A stretch of 64,000 nucleotides of DNA from Nelumbo lutea (taxonomy: Eukaryota > Streptophyta > Magnoliopsida > Proteales > Nelumbonaceae), in contig JAKGHH010000002.1 in assembly GCA_022828595.1 (NCBI GenBank), positions 72,140,383 through 72,204,382 of the forward strand, given 5' to 3'. The translations under genes and the position numbers were made by a program. This document shows, piece after piece, positions 1 to 9,702 of the stretch (positions are counted from its first letter, which is position 1; each line of letters begins with the position of its first letter). A model generated the notes under the pieces. The model was given only the letters and a program-made list of their open reading frames with translations. It searched no databases and was not told where the DNA came from.

Positions 1-187
1 TTGGAGCGACTGGGGATCTGCTGCCCACAAATTGTACCCACTTCCATATCAACAGAGCACCACCACTATGTATCTCGTGGGTAGCAAGTCTGAGCTTGGT
101 TGGAGTAGTGGCCCTGTATTGATGTGGCCCCATCTTGGATTGGATGAAATGACCTAAAGTAGGGCCATAGTAATGCATAAAAGGCCA
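1..187. other. Spacer, no gene seen
   Basis: Short flank left of the first LTR element. I see no ORF, repeat or motif that I can name. Confidence 0.5.
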
Positions 188-424
188 TGATTTTAGGGTT
201 TGATGTATGGGCTGTAATGATAAGGGTGATTGGGAGTTCTCAGTAAGATAGAATTTGTTATGTTATGATAGAGTTTGAGATGGATTAAGATAAATTACAT
301 AGAGTCCTAGATAGAGTCTAAGAGTTTGAGTTTGAATAAGTTTGGTCTTTGTTTTAGTCTATAAATATAATGTAATTATCACATTCAATAATGCATTTCT
401 TTTTAGTCTTCCTTGAACTCTAAG
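188..424 (+). repeat. 5' LTR of the small element
   Basis: Aligns along its length with 2219-2464, sharing blocks such as ATAGAATTTGTTATGTTATG and ATCACATTCAATAATGCAT. The first ~15 bases have diverged from the expected TGTTAGAG start. A TATA-like stretch TATAAATATAA lies near 360, about 60 bp before the LTR end. Confidence 0.75.
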
Positions 425-425
425 T

Positions 426-438
426 TGGTATTAGAGTC
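426..438 (+). promoter_or_regulatory. Primer binding site (tRNA-iMet type)
   Basis: TGGTATTAGAGTC directly after the left LTR differs at two positions from TGGTATCAGAGCC, the complement of the plant initiator-Met tRNA 3' end used by many plant LTR retrotransposons. Confidence 0.7.
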
Positions 439-977
439 AAAGGTCTGAACCTAGAAACCTCCCACCGTTCTTCCTGTGTTTCCAAGGGTGGCCAGAATCC
501 TACCCACCCTTTCTTTTTAGTCTTCTTGTTTAATTTAATTTTCCATTCATATTTCTTATTATAGTCAATTCTATTTTAGTTCTACTTTCACTTTTACTTT
601 GGTTGCGTTTCTCGCATTCACCCATATGCTCAACTTCTAGTTTTTTTTTTTTTTTTTATTATTATTATTATTTTGGACGACAAAGTAAGGAAAGACAACC
701 GAGATTCTTTTCAACTTCGTGTTGTTCGATGTTGAATCTTCTCAACTCAGAGAACCGAAACTCTTACCAACTTTGTTTGAGAGATCCCAAAATTGAATTT
801 GTTGGAGATTTGCCAGTGAATACGAGCATAGTTCGTTCTTTAGTCCATTCTGTGACAAAGTAGTAAGAGAAGGCCTGATACTCAACTGGGACATTTATGG
901 TTGCCTCTATTGTTGGAAGGACTTTCCATGGATTCTTCAGCTGATAGTAAGTTGATCTGACTGAATCCTACTACTCA
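439..977 (+). other. Leader of the small element, no gene
   Basis: Contains a poly(T) run followed by (ATT)n near 642-672 and an open stretch of 86 codons (603-863) that looks fortuitous. Part of it could be the 5' UTR of the captured lipoate ligase mRNA, because the ligase start codon at 978 follows directly. Confidence 0.4.
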
Positions 978-1555
978 ATGAGTACTATATCTCAAGCTAG
1001 AAGCATTGGCCTTCCACTGATGAATATTGTAAGATTTAAAGGAGCACCCATTCTACATCAACTATACTTGGAGGAACAGCTTCTTCGGACCTCTTCAGAG
1101 AATTGGTGTATCATCAATGATGGAACAAATATTCCCACCATTGTCATGGGGATTTTAGGGAAACCCTCTGAGCTTCTTGAAGTTAGATCAGGTTCCTGTT
1201 GTAAGAAGGTTTAGCGGTGGAGGTACCATCATTGTTGATCATGGGACACTATTTGTCACTTTCATCTGTAATAAAAATGTTGTTCCTAGTGTACAGCCAT
1301 ATCCTCAACCAATCATGTCCTGGAGTAGCACATTATATAATGAAGTGTTTCAAGGTATTGGTTGCTTCAACCTATGTGAAAATGATTATGTGTTCAGTAA
1401 CCGCAAGTTTGGTGGCAGTGCACAATCTTTTACGAAAAAAATAGGTGGGTCCACAATACCTCCTTTCTATGGGATTATGAGGCATGAAACATGGTCTACT
1501 TGAAACTACCCATGCGGACTCCAAAGTATTGAGGCCTCACTAGAGTTATCGACGC
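978..1555 (+). pseudogene. Lipoate-protein ligase (LplA-type) retro-pseudogene
   Basis: The family attaches lipoate or octanoate to a lysine of 2-oxoacid dehydrogenase and glycine-cleavage proteins. The translation begins MSTISQARSIGLPLMN at 978 and shows the hallmark of biotin/lipoate A/B ligases, VRRFSGGGTIIVDHGT (about 1199-1250), then NDYVFSNRKFGG. The reading frame shifts near 1185-1195 and again in the A-run at 1434-1441; the third frame continues with VHNTSFLWDYEA, a stop, NMVYLKLPMRTPKY and another stop. The expected C-terminal half is missing. No intron interrupts the stretch and a poly(A) signal and tail follow, so it is copied from a spliced mRNA. It sits inside an LTR element in the same orientation. 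Not functional; family assignment is firm, parent gene unknown. Confidence 0.85.
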
Positions 1556-1708
1556 CGGTGACGCTACAGTGAGATTGAGGGTTGGCAGTTGAGAACACTG
1601 ATAATATGGGTATGATTACGAGTCTGGAGCCTAGACACAAAAAACAAAATCCTTCTTCTATCTGATCTCGTATTCTTTTTTCAGGCGTGTTTTACTCTCT
1701 TTAGTTTT

Positions 1709-1743
1709 AATAAACTTTTTGTGTTAAAAAAAAAAAAAAAAAA
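1709..1743 (+). terminator. Captured poly(A) signal and tail
   Basis: AATAAA at 1709-1714 is followed, 11 bases later, by 18 consecutive A residues (1726-1743). This is the layout of a polyadenylated mRNA 3' end, now embedded inside the LTR element downstream of the lipoate ligase relic. Confidence 0.75.
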
Positions 1744-1992
1744 CCTATTGAGGCATTTCTTTGACCCATTGATGTCTTTAGTGGCCATTGTTAGCCCTTT
1801 TTTCAGATTGGCCCATTGTGACCCACTTTGTATTAGCTTAAGAAACCAGCCCATCGAGGCATTTGGATTGACTCATTGAGGTCTTTATTGGTCGTTGTTG
1901 GCATTTTTCACATTGGCCCGTTGTAGCTCATTTTGTATTGGCTTAAGAAGTCAGCCCATCGGTGCATTTGAATTGACCCATTGAGGTCTTGT
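1744..1992 (+). repeat. Tandem repeat, ~105-bp unit, about 2.4 copies
   Basis: The phrase 'CAT(T)GAGGCATTT...GACTCATTGAGGTCTT' recurs near 1748, 1852 and 1957, with the segment containing TTGGCCC and TTTGTATT(A/G)GCTTAAGAA between copies. It lies between the captured poly(A) tail and the polypurine tract. Confidence 0.7.
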
Positions 1993-2210
1993 TTTTTGTT
2001 GGAAGATCCCTAAAAAAAAGTAACAGGTTCTCATTAGGCCAACTGGTCATCATGTCATCATCATTATTCCAGCAAGGTTGTCATCATTTTCCCAATAGGA
2101 CACCATCAAGATCACCTTTTCATCATCTACATGTCACATCCTCGCAACTATCATCATATTGTAGCCATTTGTGATCAAACACAATGAAGATTTCTAATCC
2201 CCATGTATTT

Positions 2211-2218
2211 GAGGGGGG
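2211..2218 (+). promoter_or_regulatory. Polypurine tract of the small element
   Basis: GAGGGGGG directly abuts the TGTTAGAG start of the right LTR, the expected plus-strand priming site. Confidence 0.65.
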
Positions 2219-2464
2219 TGTTAGAGAATTAAGATAAGGTTTGATGTATGTGCTGTTATGATAAGGGTGATTAAGAGTTCTTAGTAAGATAGAATTTGTT
2301 ATGTTATGATAAAGTTTGAGATGAATTAAGATAGATTACATAGAGTCTTAAATAGAGTCTAAGAGTTTAAATTTGAATATATTTGATCTTTATTTTAATA
2401 TATAAATATGATGTAATTATCACATTCAATAATGCATTCTTTCTAACCTTCCTTGAATTCTAAC
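2219..2464 (+). repeat. 3' LTR of the small element
   Basis: Starts TGTTAGAGAATTAAG after the polypurine tract and ends at TCTAAC, giving short inverted termini. It aligns with 188-424 with many substitutions, so the insertion is old. Confidence 0.75.
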
Positions 2465-2549
2465 TATTATCATAGAGTTTTGTGGCTATGGTTTTTCATA
2501 CTAATTAATCATGACCGAGTCACAGTTGGGAAATCCTAAAACATTTGAT

Positions 2550-2715
2550 GCCGATGACTGGTGAGGATTAGTGGATTACGCTGGGAGTCATGCTGTGGTA
2601 TCTGATGAAACCCACAAAATAATCAAAGAGACCTGCGGCTTTGACAGCAACAATACTTGGAGCAATGATAATTGCACACAGGCTGTTAGCAGAACATACA
2701 GGCATTTCAAGGAAT
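2550..2715 (+). pseudogene. Serine carboxypeptidase-like exon relic
   Basis: Read from 2571 the translation contains VDYAGSHAVVSDETHKII and, further on, TCGFDSNNTWSNDNCTQAV. This matches the region of plant serine carboxypeptidase-like acyltransferases/peptidases that begins D-Y-A-W-S-H-A and continues S-D-E-T. The conserved Trp is Gly here, a stop lies just upstream (DDW then stop then GLVDY) and another about 50 codons on. Neither the catalytic Ser, Asp nor His region is nearby. It is an isolated exon fragment. Confidence 0.7.
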
Positions 2716-3428
2716 GCCTAAAGTCAACGCCAGGCCAATCCTAGGCAACAATACCTCTATACTATGTAAAACTTATTGCATGGCTGATGCCAAGCCATTA
2801 CCTATACTTGTGTTCCAAATGCAGAATGATTCTTTGAGCATCAAGTATTACAATTTTATGTAAAATACTTCAGTTTCTAGAGCAATGTAGAGGTGTAGCA
2901 AGTAATCTCAACACAAGGATACAAAACTAAGAGATGCTATAGGACTCTATCTTTCACTATCTGTAATGGTGATAGGGAACTGGTTCAGGATTTTTTTTTT
3001 TCAAACAATCAGCTTATGGTGCTTTGTTTTGTCAAACTTAGAGAAATTTAATAGGTGTTATGGTAAGATATAAGGGTCATCACTTGGTTCTGAAGAAAAG
3101 ATCCTCATAAACAGTTGAAAAAACTGAAACTAGTTTACAATATGAAGAAATCAAAAGTGTGGAAACTCCAATCCTGTGCAACCAATTCCCACCATTGAAG
3201 CTATGGATGCAGAAGAGGAAGATGCCATTGTGGAAAACCTGGTCGCGGGCTCTAAACTGCCACTTTTGCTGGTTTATTTTGTAGTGCGCTACTCCAATGG
3301 GAATAGCTGATTTCTCACACAAAGCCAATAGCAATATATATTTCTTACTAAGTATTCAGCCATTACAACTGTTGTAGACCGCTAACATCTTGTAAAGACA
3401 ACAAGCAAGGGAGATTGATGTGATGTTC
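2716..3428. other. Spacer, no gene recognised
   Basis: No recognisable protein or repeat. The part next to 3428 is probably the 3' UTR and downstream flank of the minus-strand Cys-rich gene. Confidence 0.4.
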
Positions 3429-3821
3429 TCAATGATGCACGACTGAAAAGGTTGTTGGGTCTATTTGTTGGGACCTTCTGTTGGGAGCAGATCTAGATTC
3501 CCTCCTCCAAAAGCCCGAGTTGCCAAATATCGTATCGATTTCCTTATCCAGTTGGGCATCCCACTTTTCATCTTCCGATCTGTGCAAATTGTCGGTTTCG
3601 GAGCGTATCGGCATCTCGTCTATGTCGGGGCTGCGGGTGTATCCCCGCCAGTAAGGCAACTTCTTCCTTCTCTTTCTAAATGCTTTCCGGCACAACCCAG
3701 CTGGTATTTTGTAGAGAGCCATGAGGATAAGATTCACGAATCCGCAAGGGCAACAACAGCATAGCACGGCGCAATCGGCCGTTGCCGTGCCTATCGCTTC
3801 CGGGCACTGACTTTTCCCCAT
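3429..3821 (-). CDS. Small Cys-rich plant protein of unknown function
   Basis: Intact, intronless, 130 codons. The N-terminal third has a cysteine-dense hydrophobic stretch, CAVLCCCCPCGFVNLIL, followed by KIPAGLCRKAFRKRRKK, which could be a membrane anchor or palmitoylated patch followed by basic residues. The C-terminal part is acidic and ends with a conserved-looking block, DKEIDTIFGNSGFWRRESRS. This order (Cys-rich hydrophobic segment, basic stretch, 'GFWR' motif) resembles an uncharacterised plant family; biochemical function is unknown. The frame stays open up to an ATG at 3938. I prefer the ATG at 3821 (MGKSQ) because the upstream ATG is not preserved in the duplicated leader at 7790-8015. 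Base composition is less AT-rich than the flanks, fitting a real gene. Confidence 0.7.
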   Translation of the reverse strand: MGKSQCPEAIGTATADCAVLCCCCPCGFVNLILMALYKIPAGLCRKAFRKRRKKLPYWRGYTRSPDIDEMPIRSETDNLHRSEDEKWDAQLDKEIDTIFGNSGFWRRESRSAPNRRSQQIDPTTFSVVHH

Positions 3822-4030
3822 TCTCGGATTGATGTTTTTCTCGGAGCCGGTGAAGGAAACAAAGCAGAGATCTGGACTGGTGCAGAATTGTTTCAGGAAC
3901 AGTTCTTGAGAACATGCAACGCAATCCTCATCAGACAATTGGAGACTGCATCAAATCACAAGAAAGACTCTCTCAATCCTACAAGTTTTCAATCGAAGGG
4001 TCTCCAAGAAATTATTTGAACAGAAGGAAA
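3822..4030 (-). repeat. 5' leader of the Cys-rich gene; copy 1 of a duplication
   Basis: Shares blocks such as CAATCGAAGGGTCTCCAAGA and CAAATCACAAGAAA, in the same order, with 7790-8015. Contains an upstream ATG (3938) in frame with the gene that I treat as leader. Confidence 0.6.
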
Positions 4031-4975
4031 TTAAGATTAGACGGGGACCGTACGTGCGATAAGAGTAGACATTTTTTTTTATGTTTCTCATAATGTTATA
4101 AACTGATACCATGTGCAAGAAAACTAACAGGTAGAATTATTTTTTAAATAATTATTTGTAAACTATATAAATATTTAAAATATTTTTAATCTTTGTAAAT
4201 TTTATAGATAATTATTAAGTATTACAATTAATACTTTGAAGTAATTATTATTTTTGCATTTTATTTTTTTCTGATATTAAATTAAATTACAAAAACAGTG
4301 ATACTTTTTGTTGGAATGATAAAACAGTGTAATACTTATTTAAGCAATCAATACTTTAAAGTAATATTACCTATCATTAGTTATATTGTTTAGTATATTA
4401 TTCTATTTAAAAAAAATATTTAGTTTTTTATAAGTTAGTAATTCTATTCTATTTTTTTGTGCTTTTTTATTATTTATGTATTATTTTTGAAATAGTGTTA
4501 TTTATTTTAAAAGTGAAATAATAGTGTTTTTGTAATAAAATAATTTATTTCTAATTAAATAAGGTAATTTAGATTTCAAACAAATCAAAATAATTACTAT
4601 TTTAAACAATATTTAAATTACTAATTGCTTTAATTTAAGTAATTGATAATCCTAATAAATATTCTTCAAATATTGAGATTTATTATAAGAATGTTTAAAT
4701 GAAAAGTTACTAAATATATTAGTTGTGAATTGCTTTTTTATATTAAAAAAATTAAATACTTTAGCACTTATGTTATAAAAAATTAAAAAACAGCCTATTT
4801 TTTAAAATCGGGATAAGTTGATTAATTTTTCTGTTCGACTCGTTAAGTCAATGGTTTTGGGCAGTCTTTTGGACATTCCAATTTTAGAGCTATGACTTAA
4901 CTAGTCAAGTGGGTCATAGTTCAACCTGTTAGTCTGGTCCAATTATCTAAATAATTATTATTATTGTTAGGGAAA
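4031..4975. other. AT-rich spacer
   Basis: Mostly A/T-rich low-complexity sequence (4100-4800) without ORFs. At 4850-4950 there is a short less AT-rich phrase about GTCAAGTGGGTCATAG whose type recurs elsewhere in the window. No gene seen. Confidence 0.5.
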
Positions 4976-6510
4976 TGATACGAGAAAGACATGAGCTTAG
5001 GGTAAAAGACTTAAACCTTTCCCAAGTTTTATGTTAAATACTTATACCCCTCCCTCTAATTTCTGAGAGGATTTAAGCCTCCCCTCTTGAATTAAGATAC
5101 CGTTATATTTAACAGAATCAATAAAAATATTTTTATTGTCCTTCATCATTGTTTAAAATTTTAAAACAACCCATTCAACTATAACTTAAAGGAAAGAAAC
5201 AAGACAGGATGGTTCTGTGGATGAATTAGATTCTTATATCTGCAAATAAAGGATTCTTTCATGTAAATCAGTTCCCATTTTAGATGTTCACTTAATCTGT
5301 ATTTTGTAATAAAAGAAAGTTGTCTATGTTTTACTATTTTTCATGTAAATAGAATTTTTGGATATCACGTCTGTGAGTGTTTGTTTGATGGGTAAAAAAA
5401 GTAATGATTATTAGATCAAAAATATACTTTCTAACATTTTTGTACTCTAAAAAGAGAGGATTATTATGACTATTTTTTGGATACAATTTTATGTTGTTTT
5501 AATAATTAACTTGTTGATCAAAATTAAGGCATTAGAACATAAGATAGTTGGAGCATTTAATGATAGGCACACAGTCCCCACACTTTGTACCGATTTCAAA
5601 CAAACAAGATGAGTGCAAAAACAATTTAAAACGTGAATGGTATTTGCATTCATGAGCTAGAAAAAAGGGTAAATATGCAATATAGATATTTACGTTTGCA
5701 TTGCAACCAAACACAACCTATACATGAAGGTGGGAAAGGAAGAGAATTTTACCCTTGATAATACCACCGGTAGAAATTAAAATAAGTTTTTTTTTTTTTT
5801 TTCTGTTTCAAATCGTAAAAGGGTAAGAGATGGTAGAAACCATACAAAATTGAGTATCAGGAAAGTCACATGATGAAACCATACAAAATTTGTAAACACA
5901 AGAATGTGAAATCTTTCCATGGCATCTGTTAGATCTGCCACAATATGCTTCTAGGTCTAATTATTTTACTTGGCGTTCATACACAACCACCCATTATTAT
6001 GGTTTAGTTTAATAAATCTCTATAGCCAGGGAAATTCTCTTGGTATAAGATGAAACCCTCATACATGGGCTGGTACAGAGCTCATAAACTCCAGTAACTA
6101 AAGGGACTGTGTTCATCAAAGTCATGGCCGCAAAATGTAATTTGGAGTACAAGCCAACATTTCACCTCTAGAAAGAAAGATTTTTCTATTACTTTTTATG
6201 ACAACTGAAAATTAACTTGTTGGAATAGGAATAAGATGAATCCGTTATTCGGACTTTCAAAGAATCAAAACATGAAAATAATACTTGGGGAGGTTTTCAC
6301 CCAGATATAGGTAGACACAAGAATTAAAGGCAAAAGGATGACGAAGGGTAATATTGGTTTTTTAAAAAAAATTAACCGGCAAATGAAGTCTTAAATGAAT
6401 GTAAAAAGATTGTTAACGGAGGGGAGGTTGTTGCTATTTAAAAATATAGGAGATGTTTCATTATTTAGAAGTAAACTAAGGGAGGTTTAAACCCAAAAAC
6501 TTGTAGCCAA
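4976..6510. mobile_element. Possible old MULE-like element or MITE cluster
   Basis: The left edge (about 5010-5090: GGGTAAAAGACTTAAACC, then CCCCTCCCTCT) and, inverted, the right edge (about 6420-6500: GGAGGGGAGG and GGGAGGTTTAAACCC) resemble the inverted ends of the MULE-like element at 30499-32931. Inside, 5690-5716 ends with CATTGCAACCAAACACAACC, similar to the Tourist-like MITE termini at 43220-44218. No transposase was found, nor a target duplication. Confidence 0.3.
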
Positions 6511-7789
6511 TCAACAGTTATCACAAAGAAGGTGACCAATAACGTGGCATTTATCAAAATTCATGGGCTTATTTGACTAAAATAACCCAAACTGCAAATT
6601 TTGGTTTTGATTATTTCAGTTTGTCTATAATTTGGTTTCGATTTGGTTTTTGCACCCCGTGAATTTGATGAATAACACTTGATGGGCCTCTTTTATGATA
6701 TTGGTTGAACCCCTACTGTTATTATTATTATATTTATATTTATTATTATTATTATTATTATTTATTAGTTTTTTCAAAAATAATTGTTATTTAAATAATT
6801 TAGAGACATTTATAGATAAATTAGTTTTCGTTATATTAATACGCGACTGACATTATTGAACACGGGTCTGCGTTGACCCGTTTTATGTTCTTTACCCTGT
6901 CGAGAAAACGGGTCTTATGAAAACCCGAATAGTTTTTTTTTTCATTTTTTCATGATTTTTTTTTTTTTGATTTTCAATTTCTAATCACATAAACACGTTG
7001 TCTAATGATAGAATCAATCTTTGGAATCGTGAAAAAAATGTGAAGAAATTGCAATTTGTACCCGGGTTTTCGTTCACTTCAAATACAACAGCAGAAGATG
7101 CAAATAGCAAACTCAGACGCTAAAATCGGTTGCCCAAGCCTTGCCCACTCCACACCTGATGTAAAAAGAAAAAAAAAAGAATAAAAAACCGTAATGAAAA
7201 ATAAACGAACCTGAAATAAAGAAATAAACAAAATGAAGCTGCAACCATGGAACTTGAAAATGAAGAGCTTCAACCTGAAAATAATCGAACTTTGTGTATA
7301 AATCTTTGAGAAAGGTTTGGCTTTGATCCACTCCTTTAAACTAACCTGAAGAAAGAAATAAACAAAACGAAGCTGCAACCTCGAAAATGAAGAGCTTCAA
7401 TGAAACTGAAAAAAAAAAAAGAAAAGAAAATGAGACTAACCTGAGAATAAAGAGATTTAATGGCTGAGGTTCTAAGATGAAAGGTTTCTAAGGTGAGAAA
7501 TCTGATGAATGAGAAAAGTATTTAGGAGAGAAGAATTTTGAGAAGGTTTTCTCCGATGAGAAAGCCCAACGTCTTGGAAATCCGAACGTCCAGACGTCTT
7601 TGGGATGAGAAAGGCATAACTTGGCGGGAGACGTCTTGGAATTCCAAACATCTCTCGCTTGTAGTTGGCGTGAGATGAATTTGATGTGGAATTAAAAGAA
7701 AAAGAAACGAAATTTCAAGAAAAGAAAGAAAAAGTTGAGACTTCCTGTAGATAATGAGAGATTCAATCTTTACTTCAGTCGTTCTTTGT
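6511..7789. other. Spacer, no gene recognised
   Basis: Contains (ATT)n near 6718-6760, poly(T) runs near 6930-6970, and a duplicated phrase GAAAATGAAGAGCTTCAA (about 7256 and 7384) with neighbouring AAAACGAAGCTGCAACC-type matches, a local ~130-bp duplication. No convincing protein. Confidence 0.45.
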
Positions 7790-8015
7790 TTCTCTGCTCT
7801 TTGAATCAGGATTCAAAAGTTCCTGAAAAAACTGTTTACAAAGAGAGATTCAGGAATAGTTATCGAGAAAATGCAATGCAATGAAACGTCAGAAATTAGA
7901 AATTGCAACAAATCACAAGAAAACCTCCTGAATCCTGTAAATCTTCAATCGAAGGGTCTCCAAGAAACAACCTCTCTTCGATTTGAATAGAAGGAAATAA
8001 AAATCAGACGGGATG
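7790..8015 (-). repeat. Copy 2 of the Cys-rich gene leader
   Basis: Aligns with 3860-4030 in the same orientation, but the coding region that should follow on the minus strand is absent. The shared part stops near the point where coding sequence begins in copy 1. It may be a duplicated promoter/leader fused to other DNA. Confidence 0.6.
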
Positions 8016-8850
8016 AAGATGAGTAGAAAGGATCAATATCCTCGGATAAAAGAATCAGTTCTCGATTCAAAGACCCATCCGTCGGATTCCGCTGGGTCTT
8101 CGCCATGAAACTTGGTCGATCGCCCGGCCGAACTTTGGACGATCTATCTTTTTCAGAAATGAAGACGAAGACTCCTAGATATTTATCAAGAAATTTCAGA
8201 AGCGGAAAAGGTTCTAGAAACGCACGCGGTTTAAGAAACGGTGTTCCCTTTTGAGAACCATTGGATTGGGATCTATCGTCCTGTGCATGTACCAAGAGGA
8301 AGATAGGATGTTCTGATTTAACGGCTGTGCTGGTAGGGTCTATAGTAGCTGACGATAGAGTTGAGAGATTGGTAATAGACGGGCTAGCAGTGGAGATTTT
8401 GGCGAGAAATTTACATCTGGCATTTCTTTATTTATTCACCAATAGGCGTAAATTTGTTTTTGTATAACAGAAATAACTGTCAAAATAAATGGCATACGTT
8501 TAACATGGCAGTTATAAGTCATAAGTTATTGGGATTATAGCGTATAAGGGCAATTTTTGGGTCTTAAAAAATTTAATAAAATTTTAAAAAGAAATTAACT
8601 TTTTAAAAATAATATCAGAAAAGAATAAAATTACTGTTCATCATCTTTTTCTTATAGCTTATTCATCAGAATCGGCTGCCGCCACCTCCGATATGCCTCC
8701 GCCCACCTCCGGCGACACTTTCACCCATCAATCTTCTACCGGACCGATCAAACGCTGTTCCTCTACCCACTTCTCCTCCATTAATCCAATAATCTCTCTC
8801 TCCTCTCTCTTGTGCATCACCTGAGGGGCGAAGGCGAGCAGAGGGAGAGA
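8016..8850. other. Spacer and possible CHX 5' flank
   Basis: A minus-strand open stretch (7945-8295, 116 codons) overlaps the duplicated leader and matches nothing I know. 8418-8500 resembles 20893-20975 (see findings). 8640-8850 is a less AT-rich, pyrimidine-rich stretch (TCTCTCTCTCCTC) that could be the 5' UTR of the CHX pseudogene. Confidence 0.4.
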
Positions 8851-9249
8851 ATGTCGGCCCACAATAAACCCTTCGTCCATGGAATGAATATTTCGGAAAT
8901 AGATATACATGAAGTCATATGTGAACCAAAAGCCCTGATTTATTCCGGAAGCATCTGGTTCGGAGGCAATCCCTTCAAATCCTTTTCGCAAGAACTATTC
9001 CAACATGGCTGCTGGGAGGGGCAGTGCTTTGTCTAACCTTAACCTAAACGTACTCGTCGGTGCACCTTGCTCGGTGGGGATCCTCGTCGACCACGATTAC
9101 CGGCGGCCCGCCGTGCTTAGCCAGCACTTCTCCTATAAGGCATTGCTGATATTCTTATTTCTTAGGCGGAGCCGACGACCGTGAGACACTAGCTTATGCC
9201 AACCGTATGTCATATCATCCGGGTGTGAGCATCACCGTGATAAGGTTCC
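8851..9249 (+). pseudogene. CHX-type cation/H+ antiporter, 5' fragment with internal deletion
   Basis: CHX proteins are ~800-residue endomembrane or plasma-membrane monovalent cation/H+ exchangers with a transporter domain and a soluble C-terminal region. From ATG 8851 the translation includes VICEPKALIYSGSIWFGGNP, like the short N-terminal segment before the first membrane helix. Then, without any of the 10-12 helices, it jumps to NLNVLVGAPCSVGILVD, a C-terminal-domain motif, and in a second frame to FLGGADDRETLAYANRMSYH and PGVSITVIRF. So roughly 600 codons are missing and at least one frameshift is present. The gene is then cut at 9249 by a Ty3/gypsy element and resumes at 18409. Dead gene; family call is firm for the C-terminal part, moderate for the N-terminal piece. 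Confidence 0.8.
9245..9249 (+). other. Target-site duplication, left copy (GTTCC)
   Basis: GTTCC precedes the element and TTTCC follows it at 18409-18413, a 5-bp duplication with one change. Joining the CHX flanks here keeps the CHX reading frame. Confidence 0.8.
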
Positions 9250-9636
9250 TGATGATGCGCGATCCGGCCGGTTTTAGCTGTCAACGACCTTGCTCCTGAA
9301 CTGAATAGCAGGGAGCCTGAAACGGAGGAGATGAGGAAGCTCCGAGGGGAACCCAGTGTAACGGCTCCGAAGCTTAAGTTAGAATCCTTCAAAAGCAAGA
9401 TAAAACCAGATGGCACAAAGTTTGCATACCTTCTTTGTTGGGGGGCAAGGGGCTCTTATAATCACTTCGCGCACTCGCTCGGAGGCCCTTATCAGGTCGG
9501 GTATGATTATCCTTGCGCTTGTCAATTCGGTTGTCGTCCTTTCTGTTGGGACAGAACTGTCACTGCCTAACTGTCTCTCTAACTGGAGATGGCGGTGTCA
9601 GTGGCGGTGGTAGGTGGCCATTTAGAGTCCGGTGGT
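9250..9636 (-). repeat. 3' LTR of element 1, lacking its U3 part
   Basis: Matches 17612-17990 closely, but similarity stops near 9626-9657 while the right LTR continues for another ~410 bp. The missing part carries the LTR promoter. The outer terminus and target duplication are intact, so the loss is internal. Confidence 0.85.
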
Positions 9637-9702
9637 AGGATTCGAAGGACGGCCGCCAAAAGCAACTCGTCCTTCGAATCCTGATTGCACGAGTTGCTTT
9701 TG
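9637..9702. repeat. Two overlapping perfect hairpins
   Basis: AGGATTCGAAGGACG (9637-9651) pairs with 9668-9682 (15 bp perfect). CAAAAGCAACTCGT (9657-9670) pairs with 9689-9702 (14 bp perfect). The arms interleave and share bases 9668-9670, so only one hairpin can form fully at a time. They lie exactly where LTR similarity ends. Confidence 0.8.

Larger units (their letters stand above)
188..2464 (+). mobile_element. Small non-autonomous LTR retrotransposon with captured host cDNA
   Basis: Two direct repeats of about 240 bp (188-424 and 2219-2464) flank a 1.8-kb interior. A tRNA-iMet-type primer binding site follows the left repeat and a G-rich polypurine tract precedes the right one, so the element reads left to right. 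The right repeat starts TGTTAGAG and ends near TCTAAC, the short inverted termini expected of an LTR. The interior has no gag, protease, RT or integrase; it holds a broken lipoate-protein ligase cDNA with its own poly(A) tail. Size and missing enzymes fit a TRIM/LARD-like passenger mobilised by another element. I did not find a convincing target-site duplication, and the left terminus is diverged, so that edge is approximate. Confidence 0.75.

Noticed and set aside
1740..2000. Short repeats considered as a CRISPR-like array
   Set aside because: Units are ~105 bp, contiguous and imperfect, in a plant retroelement; no spacer structure or cas genes.
7945..8295. 116-codon minus-strand frame
   Set aside because: It overlaps the duplicated leader and has no recognisable motif; kept only as part of a finding.
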